This document shows, one piece after another, positions 1 to 6,391 of a DNA stretch of 7,492 bases; positions within the stretch are counted from its first letter, which is position 1, and the number at the start of each line of letters is the position of its first letter. The stretch spans positions 1 through 7,492 of the forward strand of contig JALULG010000161.1 in assembly GCA_027040785.1 (NCBI GenBank), read 5' to 3'. Below the pieces are notes generated by a model that made no database searches, was not told the DNA's origin, and was given only the letters and a program-made list of their open reading frames with translations. Origin of the DNA: a bacterium (GTDB lineage Bacteria; Patescibacteriota; Patescibacteriia; JAACEG01). The translations under genes were made by a program, and so were the position numbers.

Positions 1-243
1 TAAAATATTTTTTTGAGAAAAATTTTTTTCTATCTCTTTTATTTGATTATAAACATTAAAAAAATGATCTTTGTTGGTGATAAAATAGATATTTTCAGAA
101 GGAATAATTTTTTGCATACGCAAAAAAGTTTCCTGCAAAAGAGATTTGTTATCGTAAATATTTAAGAATTGTTTTGGGTAGTTTTTTCGGGAAAGTGGCC
201 AAAGTCTTGACCCGGAACCACCGCAAAGAATTACCGAATACAT
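1..243 (-). CDS. manC: Mannose-1-phosphate guanylyltransferase, N-terminal part (runs off the window start)
   Basis: Partial gene: 81 codons are visible from the ATG at 243 and the frame stays open to base 1. The protein begins MYSVILCGGSGSRLWPLSR and continues with KNYPKQF. This is the nucleotidyltransferase signature (GGxGxRLWPLSRxxxPKQF) of GDP-mannose pyrophosphorylases, which make GDP-mannose from mannose-1-phosphate and GTP in the cytoplasm for glycan and capsule synthesis. The glycine-rich loop binds the nucleotide phosphates and the PKQF lysine is part of the active site in the family. Further on, IYFITNKDH fits the Rossmann-like core. Whether the missing C-terminus carries a phosphomannose isomerase domain (bifunctional type) cannot be seen. 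It is divergent from the channel gene at 362 and has its own promoter at 262-289. No Shine-Dalgarno sequence is visible before the start. Confidence 0.93.
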   Translation of the reverse strand, partial: MYSVILCGGSGSRLWPLSRKNYPKQFLNIYDNKSLLQETFLRMQKIIPSENIYFITNKDHFFNVYNQIKEIEKNFSQKNIL

Positions 244-261
244 AATTTTGATTATTTTTTA

Positions 262-289
262 AGTATAATAAATCTTGAAAAATAGTCAA
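262..289 (-). promoter_or_regulatory. Promoter of the manC-like gene
   Basis: Read on the minus strand, TTGACT (289-284) and TATACT (267-262) are separated by 16 bases. Each is one mismatch from the sigma70 consensus. The expected start of transcription, near 255, leaves a leader of only about 12 bases before the ATG at 243. This agrees with the absence of a Shine-Dalgarno sequence. Confidence 0.65.
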
Positions 290-294
290 TCAAA

Positions 295-335
295 TTGGAC
301 TTTTTGTTTTGGACTTGTTATTATTTAGATAAAAT
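295..335 (+). promoter_or_regulatory. Possible promoter region of the MscS-family gene, with duplicated TTGGACTT
   Basis: TTGGACTT occurs twice, at 295-302 and 309-316. Either copy could act as a -35 box: TTGGAC 295-300 with TATTAT 319-324 (18-base spacer), or TTGGAC 309-314 with TAAAAT 330-335 (15-base spacer). Neither pairing is ideal, so the call is tentative. The start codon is at 362 and no Shine-Dalgarno sequence precedes it. Confidence 0.35.
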
Positions 336-361
336 CAATTAAGATAATTAATTTAAATTTT

Positions 362-1444
362 ATGAAAGAGCAACTTTTTAATTATTTGCCGGGAAATCAA
401 AACCTATTTTGGCAATATACTCTTTTTGGTAATACTGTTTGGGATTATTTTGCCGCTGTGATTATTTTTATTTTATTTTTAATCATTTTTAAAATTTTCC
501 AAGTTATTATTTTATATAAATTAAATCAATTTGCTTTAAAAACAAAAACCGATCTAGACGATACTTTCATTAAAATTGTTAAAACTTTGAAACCGCCGTT
601 TTATTCTTTTTTAGCTTTTTATTTGGCTTTGAAATTTTTAATTATTCAGGATTTGGCGGAAAAAATCGTTCATATAATTTTAATTGCCTGGGTGATTTAT
701 CAAGGCATTATCGCTGTTCAAATTTTAATTGATTATATACTCTCTAAATATCTAAAAGGGGAGAACGATTTGCATGCCAAAGCGGCAATGCGTTTAATGG
801 GAAATATCAGTAAAGCGATTTTGTGGATTATCGGAGTTTTGTTGTTTTTATCAAATATGGGGGTTAATGTTACTTCTTTGATTGCCGGTTTGGGTGTTGG
901 CGGTATTGCAATCGCTTTGGCATTGCAAAATGTTTTGGGAGATTTGTTTAGTTCTTTTGCTATTTATTTTGACAAACCTTTTGTGGTTGGCGATTTTATC
1001 GCCATCGGAACCGATAAAGGAACGGTAATGAAAGTTGGAATTAAAACAACCAGGATTAAAACTCTGCGCGGTGAAGAATTGGTGGTTTCAAACAAAGAAT
1101 TAACTTCGGTTAGGGTGCAAAATTTAAAGAAAATGGAAGATCGGCGAGTTGTTTTCACTTTGGGAATTACTTATGAAACGCCTAACAAAGCCGTTAAAAA
1201 GGTGACTAAAATCGTTAAAGAGATAATTGATTCCATAGATAATATTGATTTTGACAGAGGGCATTTTAAAAACTTCGGTGATTCGGCTTTACTTTTTGAA
1301 TTTGTTTATTATGTCAAGTCGCCGGAATATATGGATTACGCCAATGCCCATCAAGAAATTCTTTTTAAAGTTAAAGACGCTTTTGAAAAAGAAAAAATCG
1401 GTTTTGCTTATCCAACTCAAACAATTTATTTGGGAAAACAGTAA
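362..1444 (+). CDS. MscS-family small-conductance mechanosensitive ion channel
   Basis: A 360-residue inner-membrane channel that would open under membrane tension to release solutes during osmotic down-shock. Hydrophobic segments lie at about 29-52, 79-95, 102-127 and 150-166. They are followed by the Gly/Ala-rich pore helix at about 171-202 (LIAGLGVGGIAIALALQN, then VLGDLFSSF), the hallmark of MscS TM3. DKPFVVGDFI (204-213) begins the cytoplasmic beta domain, and the soluble vestibule domain runs to FAYPTQTIY (348-356), matching the conserved C-terminal (F)PYPTQT motif. Two more N-terminal helices than the minimal three-helix E. coli MscS make it a mid-size, YnaI/YbdG-like architecture. That comparison is inference, so no specific symbol is given. 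The gene lies between the divergent manC-like gene and the structured-RNA locus. No terminator separates it from the RNA promoter, so read-through transcripts would stop at 1698-1728. A palindrome straddles its TAA. Confidence 0.93.
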   Translation: MKEQLFNYLPGNQNLFWQYTLFGNTVWDYFAAVIIFILFLIIFKIFQVIILYKLNQFALKTKTDLDDTFIKIVKTLKPPFYSFLAFYLALKFLIIQDLAEKIVHIILIAWVIYQGIIAVQILIDYILSKYLKGENDLHAKAAMRLMGNISKAILWIIGVLLFLSNMGVNVTSLIAGLGVGGIAIALALQNVLGDLFSSFAIYFDKPFVVGDFIAIGTDKGTVMKVGIKTTRIKTLRGEELVVSNKELTSVRVQNLKKMEDRRVVFTLGITYETPNKAVKKVTKIVKEIIDSIDNIDFDRGHFKNFGDSALLFEFVYYVKSPEYMDYANAHQEILFKVKDAFEKEKIGFAYPTQTIYLGKQ

Positions 1445-1454
1445 AATATTTTAC
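1441..1454. repeat. 14-bp perfect palindrome overlapping the MscS-family stop codon
   Basis: GTAAAATATTTTAC is a perfect palindrome that includes the TAA stop. With one bulged C the symmetry extends outwards to ACAG (1438-1441) and CTGT (1455-1458). No T run follows, so it is not an intrinsic terminator. Its position just upstream of the RNA promoter makes a protein-binding site possible, but nothing shows this. Confidence 0.5.
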
Positions 1455-1455
1455 C

Positions 1456-1464
1456 TGTGGATAA
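1456..1464 (-). promoter_or_regulatory. Perfect DnaA-box 9-mer
   Basis: TGTGGATAA on the plus strand is TTATCCACA on the minus strand, identical to the strong E. coli-type DnaA box. It ends 6 bases before the -35 box of the RNA promoter at 1471. I found no second perfect copy nearby, so this is not an origin cluster. It could be a regulatory site or a chance match. Confidence 0.45.
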
Positions 1465-1470
1465 CTTTAC

Positions 1471-1501
1471 TTGACATTGTTTTTTAATGTGGTATTATAA
1501 T
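1471..1501 (+). promoter_or_regulatory. Strong sigma70-type promoter of the structured RNA
   Basis: A consensus TTGACA (1471-1476) is followed by TATTAT at 1493-1498 (16-base spacer), with an overlapping consensus TATAAT at 1496-1501 (19-base spacer). Transcription would start at about 1504-1509, just before the first paired arm of the RNA at 1514. No open reading frame of meaningful length follows, so the promoter drives a non-coding transcript. Confidence 0.75.
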
Positions 1502-1503
1502 TA

Positions 1504-1728
1504 TAAATCAATCAAGTTCCACCCATCCCCCCCACAAAATACCAATACCCACAACATCTACTTTTTTCTTTTGACTTTTTTATTTTAAGTTGGCGGTGAG
1601 ACTAAACACTTCAAAGTAGATGTTTACTTTGTGGGGTTTGATAAGGTGGAACTTATGTCTTATCGCCAGCTTTAAGTAAAAAAGAAAAAAGAAAAATAAA
1701 AATAACGGAATTAATCCGTTATTTTTTT
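1504..1728 (+). ncRNA. Orphan structured RNA (~225 nt), predicted large pseudoknot
   Basis: The RNA is bounded by its own promoter and an intrinsic terminator and has no protein frame. Four segments pair in an interleaved A:C / B:D pattern. The A:C arm has three nested helices: P1a 1514-1523 with 1645-1654 (10 bp, AAGTTCCACC/GGTGGAACTT), P1b 1530-1538 with 1628-1636 (9 bp, CCCCACAAA/TTTGTGGGG) and P2 1553-1564 with 1613-1624 (12 bp). The B segment lies in the P2 loop and pairs downstream: 1587-1595 (AAGTTGGCG) with 1664-1672 (CGCCAGCTT), extending through a U-U mismatch to 1575/1684. After a 2x2 mismatch, a low-complexity U/A helix extends it to 1565/1694. The B:D helix therefore crosses A:C, which is a pseudoknot or a pair of alternative folds. 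I looked for hallmarks of tmRNA, RNase P RNA, SRP RNA and 6S RNA and recognised none. Function unknown. Confidence 0.72.
1698..1728 (+). terminator. Intrinsic terminator of the structured RNA
   Basis: The core stem is AATAACGGA (1701-1709) with TCCGTTATT (1715-1723) around a 5-base loop. A-T pairs from the A tract lengthen the stem to 12 bp, back to 1698, and a run of seven T follows at 1722-1728. The T run overlaps the -35 box of the dnaE promoter. It would also stop transcripts reading through from the channel gene. Confidence 0.88.
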
Positions 1729-1754
1729 GTCAAATTTCTTTGGCATGTTATAAT
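1727..1754 (+). promoter_or_regulatory. dnaE promoter (extended -10)
   Basis: TTGTCA (1727-1732) and consensus TATAAT (1749-1754) are 16 bases apart, and TGT at 1746-1748 supplies an extended -10 element. Transcription should start near 1761, giving a leader of about 22 bases with no Shine-Dalgarno sequence. The -35 box begins inside the terminator T run, so dnaE is transcribed independently of the RNA. Confidence 0.75.
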
Positions 1755-1782
1755 AGAATAACACTTTTATTATTTTATATTT

Positions 1783-4700
1783 ATGAAATTTACCCATTTA
1801 CATGTTCATAGTCATTACAGTCTTTTGGACGGCTTGCCCAAAATTGACGATTTGATTGAAAAAGCAAAGGAATATAATATGGATTCTTTGGCCTTGACCG
1901 ACCATGGTGTTATGTATGGGACAACCGAGTTTTACCAAAAAGCCGTTAAAGCCGGTATAAAACCGATTGTCGGAGTTGAAGCTTATTTGGTTGACGGGTC
2001 GCGAAAAGAAAAAATAAAAAAACCGAGATATCACTTGGTTCTTTTGGCAAAAAATCACACCGGATATAAAAATTTGTTGAAATTGACCACTTTGGCTCAT
2101 TTGGAAGGTTATTACTATAAACCGAGAATTGATTGGGAAATTTTAGAAAAATATCATGAAGGGTTGATTGCTTTATCTGCTTGCATTCAAGGGGAGGTTC
2201 CGCAAACTGTTTTTAAAAAAGGAATTGAGGAGGCGAAAAAAGTGACTAAAAAATATTTAAGTTTATTTGGAGATGATTTTTATTTGGAAGTGCAACGGCA
2301 CGATCGGGTTGAGGGACAAGAAGAAGCCAATCAAGCTTTGTTAAAAATCGGTCAGGAGATGGGAGTTCCTTTGATTGGAACAAATGATGTTCATTATTTG
2401 GATTTGGAAGATGAGGAGGCTCAAGATGTTTTATTGTGTTTGCAAACAAAAAAGAAAAAGAAAGATACCGACAGAATGAATATGATTGGAATGGATAATT
2501 CTTTTCGTTCCGGCGAAGTGATGGCGGAAATTTTTTCCGATATGAAGGAAGTGGTTTCAAATACTCAGGAAATCGTTAAAAAATGTAATTTGGAAATAGA
2601 GATGGGTAAAATTCATTTGCCTAAGTTTGAAATTCCCGGTGAAAAAACAGATGAAGAATATTTAAGAGAACTTTGTGAATTGGGTTTAAAAAAACAATAT
2701 CCCAAATATTTTGATACTGATAAAAATTTAACAAAAGAAGAACTGGAATTTAAAGAAAAAATTAAAACAAGATTAGAGTATGAATTAGAAGTGATCGGAA
2801 AAACTGGTTTTGCTTCTTATTTTTTAATCGTGCAAGATTTTGTCACTTGGGCGAAGAAAAATAAAATTGTGGTTGGTCCGGGTAGAGGATCGGCGGCCGG
2901 CAGTTTGGTGGCCTATCTTTTGACTATTACAAATGTTGATCCTATTAAATATGATCTAATGTTTGAAAGATTTTTAAATCCGGAGAGGATTTCCATGCCC
3001 GATATTGATTTAGACTTCGCCGATACGCGAAGAGAAGAAGTTATTCGTTATGTTGAGGGAAAATATGGGCGAGACAAGGTTTCTCAGATTATCACTTTTG
3101 GAACAATGGCGGCGCGCGCCGCTATTAGAGACGCCGGCAGAGTTTTGGATTTTGAGTATAATTATTGTGATCGTTTGGCGAAAATGGTTCCAATGTTCAC
3201 CCCTTTGAAAAAAGCGATTGAGGAAGTGGCGGAATTAAGAGAGGTTTATCAAAATGAGCCTGATGCCAAAAAAATTTTGGATACGGCTTTAAAACTGGAA
3301 GGAGTGGCTCGTCATGCTTCAACTCATGCTTGCGCCGTTTTGATTACCAAGGATCCTTTGGATGAAAACGTTCCTTTACAATATGCTTCCAGTGGAGACA
3401 AAACAGTTGTTTCTCAATATTCCATGAAACTTGTGGAATCGCTCGGTCTTTTAAAAATGGATTTTTTGGGATTAAGAAATTTAACCATTATTGAAAATGC
3501 GATTAAGATTATCAAAAATACCAAAGGAATTGAAATTGATATTGATAAAATACCTCTTGACGATAAAAAAACTTTTGAATTGTTTTCGCAAGGAGACACA
3601 ACCGGTGTTTTTCAATTTGAAAGCGATGGAATGAAAAGATATTTAAAAAAATTACAACCAAGCGTTTTTGAAGATATTATCGCAATGGTGGCCTTATATA
3701 GACCGGGTCCTTTAAATTCCGGTATGATAGACGAGTTTATTGAACGTAAACATGGGAGAAAAAAGATTGTTTATAATCATCCCATTATGGAGAACGCTTT
3801 AAAAAATTCTTACGGAGTGATTGTTTACCAAGAACAGGTAATGCAACTTTCTAAAGATATGGCCGGTTTTACAGGAGGGCAGGCCGATACTTTAAGGAAA
3901 GCGATGGGAAAAAAAATCGCTTCTTTGATGGCGAAAATGAAAAGTGAGTTTATTGAAGGCTGTCTTAAAAACGGCTTGGATAGAAAATTGGCTGAAAGCA
4001 CTTTTTTGGATATGGAAAAATTTGCCGAATATGGTTTTAACAGAAGTCATGCCGCTTGTTATGGTTTAATCGGTTACCAGACAGCTTATTTAAAAGCCAA
4101 TTATCCGGTGGAGTTTATGGCCGCTCTTTTAACAGCCAATGAGGGCGATGTTGATAAAGTGGCTATTGATGTTGCCGAATGTCAAAAAATAGGCATTAAA
4201 GTTTTGGCTCCGAGTATTAATGAAAGTTTTGAACATTTCACTGTTGTTCCAAGTAATAAAGAAGGTGAAAAAGATAAAATAAGATTCGGACTTTTAACGA
4301 TTAAAAATGTTGGGCAAAATATTGTGGAAAAAATTATTAAAGAGAGAAAGAATGGCGGAGAATTTAAAAATTTATCTGATTTTATTGAAAGAGTTCGGGA
4401 TAAAGATTTGAATAAAAAATCTTTAGAGAGTTTGATAAAGTGTGGAGCAATGGATGAGTTTGGAGATCGGGCAAAATTACTTTTCAATTTGGATAAAATT
4501 TTAGAATTTATTCAGGAATTAAAAAAACGAGAAAAAAGCCGGCAGGGTGATTTATTAGCGATGATTTCCGATGATTATAAGCCGAGTTTGCTTTTAGATG
4601 AGCCAGACAATGAAAAAAAGATTAGCCAAAAAGAAAAATTAAGTTGGGAAAAAGAATTGCTTGGTTTATATGTTAGCAATCATCCTTTTGCCAAATTTCA

Positions 4701-5340
4701 AGCTTTATTAAAAGATAAAATAAAAAGTATTGCTGAAATAAATAAAAACGCCACTGAAAATCAAGAAGAGAAGATTATTATAGCCGGAATTATTACCAAG
4801 ATTCAGAAAATAATTACCAAAAAAGGTGACACAATGTTGTTTGTTAAAATTGAGGATATAAGTTCCAATTTAGAAATTTTGGTTTTTCCTCGTTTATTGG
4901 AAGAGAATAGAGATATTTGGAAAGAGGAAAATATAGTTGTCGTCAAAGGGAAACTATCTGATAAAGACGGCATTCCAAAATTATTGGCCGAATCGGTGAA
5001 AGAATTGATTCCCGGCCGGATAGAAGAATCTCTTAATTTCCCGGAAGAAAAAAACCATAATAAAAATCAATTTTATTACCGCAAGAAAAATCAAAATGAA
5101 AATTTGCCAAGCAATAATGAAGTTTGTTTTAAGTTTTTAGATATCCAGATCCCAAAAATTATCAATAAAGAAAAATTACAAAAAATAAAAGATTTTTTTT
5201 CAGCTTTAAAAGGGGAGGTGAAAGTTCGTTTTATTGTTTATGGGGATAATGGTGTTAAAGTTTTAAAAACTTCTTTTACGGTTCCGAAAAATCAAATTAC
5301 GGAAATAAAAAGTAAAGTGGAATTTTTGCTAAATTCTTAA
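1783..5340 (+). CDS. dnaE: DNA polymerase III subunit alpha
   Basis: A 1185-residue replicative polymerase, the usual length for DnaE1-type alpha subunits. The N-terminal PHP domain (about 1-240) keeps what look like all its metal ligands: H7, H9, D16, H41, E66, H84, C134, D202 and H204. In Thermus-type enzymes this set supports a metal-dependent 3'-5' exonuclease, whereas E. coli has lost it. The palm follows, with GPGRGS (365-370), PDIDLDF (catalytic D407 and D409) and KMDFLGL (D560), then the fingers (VYQEQVMQLSKDMAGFTGGQ) and YGFNRSHAACY. A helix-hairpin-helix region lies at about 834-856. QGDLL (921-925) is a beta-clamp-binding motif at the expected place, and an OB fold (about 995-1070) and a C-terminal tail follow. 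The start is fixed by the PHP motif HLHVHSHYS. The gene stands alone with its own promoter at 1727-1754 and terminator at 5382-5409. Confidence 0.98.
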   Translation: MKFTHLHVHSHYSLLDGLPKIDDLIEKAKEYNMDSLALTDHGVMYGTTEFYQKAVKAGIKPIVGVEAYLVDGSRKEKIKKPRYHLVLLAKNHTGYKNLLKLTTLAHLEGYYYKPRIDWEILEKYHEGLIALSACIQGEVPQTVFKKGIEEAKKVTKKYLSLFGDDFYLEVQRHDRVEGQEEANQALLKIGQEMGVPLIGTNDVHYLDLEDEEAQDVLLCLQTKKKKKDTDRMNMIGMDNSFRSGEVMAEIFSDMKEVVSNTQEIVKKCNLEIEMGKIHLPKFEIPGEKTDEEYLRELCELGLKKQYPKYFDTDKNLTKEELEFKEKIKTRLEYELEVIGKTGFASYFLIVQDFVTWAKKNKIVVGPGRGSAAGSLVAYLLTITNVDPIKYDLMFERFLNPERISMPDIDLDFADTRREEVIRYVEGKYGRDKVSQIITFGTMAARAAIRDAGRVLDFEYNYCDRLAKMVPMFTPLKKAIEEVAELREVYQNEPDAKKILDTALKLEGVARHASTHACAVLITKDPLDENVPLQYASSGDKTVVSQYSMKLVESLGLLKMDFLGLRNLTIIENAIKIIKNTKGIEIDIDKIPLDDKKTFELFSQGDTTGVFQFESDGMKRYLKKLQPSVFEDIIAMVALYRPGPLNSGMIDEFIERKHGRKKIVYNHPIMENALKNSYGVIVYQEQVMQLSKDMAGFTGGQADTLRKAMGKKIASLMAKMKSEFIEGCLKNGLDRKLAESTFLDMEKFAEYGFNRSHAACYGLIGYQTAYLKANYPVEFMAALLTANEGDVDKVAIDVAECQKIGIKVLAPSINESFEHFTVVPSNKEGEKDKIRFGLLTIKNVGQNIVEKIIKERKNGGEFKNLSDFIERVRDKDLNKKSLESLIKCGAMDEFGDRAKLLFNLDKILEFIQELKKREKSRQGDLLAMISDDYKPSLLLDEPDNEKKISQKEKLSWEKELLGLYVSNHPFAKFQALLKDKIKSIAEINKNATENQEEKIIIAGIITKIQKIITKKGDTMLFVKIEDISSNLEILVFPRLLEENRDIWKEENIVVVKGKLSDKDGIPKLLAESVKELIPGRIEESLNFPEEKNHNKNQFYYRKKNQNENLPSNNEVCFKFLDIQIPKIINKEKLQKIKDFFSALKGEVKVRFIVYGDNGVKVLKTSFTVPKNQITEIKSKVEFLLNS

Positions 5341-5381
5341 AATTTCAATTTAAGGGCGATAGTCTCTGGAAAATTTATTTA

Positions 5382-5409
5382 AAAAACCACCCGAATTCGG
5401 GTGGTTTTT
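5382..5409. terminator. Bidirectional intrinsic terminator between dnaE and the dfx gene
   Basis: Bases 5382-5409 form a perfect 28-base palindrome: A5, then CCACCCG, AATT at the centre, CGGGTGG and T5. This gives a GC-rich stem with a T run on either strand. It lies 42 bases past the dnaE stop and 21 bases past the convergent dfx stop, so it can end both transcripts. Confidence 0.93.
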
Positions 5410-5429
5410 CGTTTAATAAGATTTTTCTC

Positions 5430-5810
5430 TTAAAGTGAAATTTCCCATAAACCGTGAACATTGCAGTAGGAGCGAATTTTTAAAATTTCTTCTTTTATTG
5501 TAAAAGAAGCGAAGGGTTTATCTGTGGGTTTTAAATTTTTTCGGTAATTTTTTTGAGGAGTGATTATTTCTATCCATTCGATATAATGGTCTTCTTGCAT
5601 CGGATGTTCGGTATGCCCAATTTTTACTTCTATTTTATTGTCATTTCTTTCCATAACCGGTAAATGTTTTTCCGTGCCTACTTCTTCTTTTTTTGGATTT
5701 ATTAAATTCATTTTTTCTCCGCAACAAACCAATTCTCCTGACCCTTCGTGAAGCATTTCAACAATATTTCCGCAAATTTCACATTTGTAAATTTGATTTT
5801 TTTTAGTCAT
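5430..5810 (-). CDS. dfx: Desulfoferrodoxin (two-iron superoxide reductase)
   Basis: A 126-residue cytoplasmic enzyme that reduces superoxide to hydrogen peroxide without releasing oxygen. The N-terminal desulforedoxin domain binds Fe(Cys)4 through C10, C13, C29 and C30 (CEIC and the CC pair). The superoxide reductase domain holds EKH (E47, K48, H49), H69, H75, C116 and H119. As I recall it, this His4-Cys iron set and the catalytic lysine have the same numbering as in Desulfoarculus baarsii SOR. The ATG at 5810 is chosen because the motifs begin right after it. The same frame stays open up to 5906, but that extension lies inside the rubrerythrin gene and adds no recognisable residues. Only one base separates the rubrerythrin TAA from this ATG, so translation is probably coupled. 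It is the last gene of the cluster and is followed by the terminator at 5382-5409. Confidence 0.96.
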   Translation of the reverse strand: MTKKNQIYKCEICGNIVEMLHEGSGELVCCGEKMNLINPKKEEVGTEKHLPVMERNDNKIEVKIGHTEHPMQEDHYIEWIEIITPQKNYRKNLKPTDKPFASFTIKEEILKIRSYCNVHGLWEISL

Positions 5811-5811
5811 A

Positions 5812-6387
5812 TTAAAAAGTTTCACATTTAATTTGAAAATAATTTTGCGGATGATCGCAGGACGGACATTTTTCAGGAGCTTCTGATCCGGTATGAACAT
5901 AACCACATTTTCGGCAAACCCATTTTTTTTCCTCTTCCTTTTTGAAAACCGAATTATTTTCCAATTCTTTTAAAAGTTTTTGATATCTTTCTTCGTGGTG
6001 TTTTTCCGCTTCAGCGATAGCCAAGAGTCTTTTGGCGATATCTTCATAACCTTCTTCTTCAGCCACTTTGGCAAACTCGGGATACATTTCGGAGTATTCA
6101 TATTTTTCCCCGTTAGCGGCCGCTTTTAAATTTTCAAGAGTATTTCCCATAGAAAGAGGGGCATCAGCTTCCACTTTTACTTCTTTTGTTTCCTCTTCTT
6201 TTATTTGATTTAAAAGACGAAATAACCATTTGGCATGTTCTCTCTCTTGTTCTGCGGTTTGAGTGAAAATTTCAGAAATTTGTTCATAACCTTCTTTTTT
6301 GGCTATTTTGGCATACATTGTATACCTGTTTCTGGCTTGTGATTCGCCAATAAAAGCTTTACTTAAATTTTCAATTGTTTTCTTCAT
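5812..6387 (-). CDS. rbr: Rubrerythrin
   Basis: A 191-residue cytoplasmic peroxidase that reduces hydrogen peroxide to water using electrons passed through its rubredoxin centre. The ferritin-like four-helix domain holds the diiron ligands E15, ExxH at E48/H51, E94, E97 and ExxH at E128/H131, in the repeated context GESQARNRY and AEAEKHHEERY. The C-terminal rubredoxin domain follows, with CxxCG (C158, C161) and CPSC (C174, C177) binding one iron. Length and domain order match the classical Desulfovibrio type, not the reversed or rubredoxin-less forms. It starts 4 bases after the peroxiredoxin stop and ends 1 base before dfx, so it is co-transcribed with both. It would remove the peroxide that superoxide reductase makes. 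No Shine-Dalgarno sequence is visible. No rubredoxin or rubredoxin reductase is encoded in the window, so the electron donor is unknown. Confidence 0.97.
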   Translation of the reverse strand: MKKTIENLSKAFIGESQARNRYTMYAKIAKKEGYEQISEIFTQTAEQEREHAKWLFRLLNQIKEEETKEVKVEADAPLSMGNTLENLKAAANGEKYEYSEMYPEFAKVAEEEGYEDIAKRLLAIAEAEKHHEERYQKLLKELENNSVFKKEEEKKWVCRKCGYVHTGSEAPEKCPSCDHPQNYFQIKCETF

Positions 6388-6391
6388 AGTT

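Noticed and set aside
1456..1464. Replication origin next to dnaE
   Set aside because: There is only one perfect DnaA box, with no cluster, and no dnaA or dnaN gene in the window.
964..1487. Open frames overlapping the MscS-family gene (964-1158 minus, 1245-1487 plus)
   Set aside because: They overlap well-conserved channel sequence in other frames, are rich in low-complexity Lys/Leu/Phe, and have no start context.
1565..1694. Treating the whole 31-position B:D helix as equally strong evidence
   Set aside because: The outer part (1565-1572/1687-1694) is T-rich against A-rich low-complexity sequence and may pair by chance. Only 1575-1595/1664-1684 is used as firm evidence.
1504..1728. Structured RNA as tmRNA, RNase P RNA, SRP RNA or 6S RNA
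   Set aside because: I see no Ala-tRNA-like ends or tag frame, no conserved RNase P core blocks, no SRP GNRA apical domain, and no simple rod with a central bubble. A covariance-model search could overturn this.
1504..1782. cis riboswitch or attenuator for dnaE
   Set aside because: dnaE has its own promoter starting inside the terminator T run, so the RNA is not part of the main dnaE leader. Attenuation of read-through remains formally possible.
1798..2560. Minus-strand open frames opposite dnaE (1798-2100 and 2246-2560; similar ones at 3414-3599 and 4182-4487)
   Set aside because: They are antisense shadows of a strongly conserved polymerase gene, with no recognisable motifs.
5811..5906. 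Longer desulfoferrodoxin with about 32 extra N-terminal residues starting at 5906
   Set aside because: The extension lies wholly inside the rubrerythrin rubredoxin domain in another frame and has no domain features. The ATG at 5810 gives the standard 126-residue protein with family numbering.
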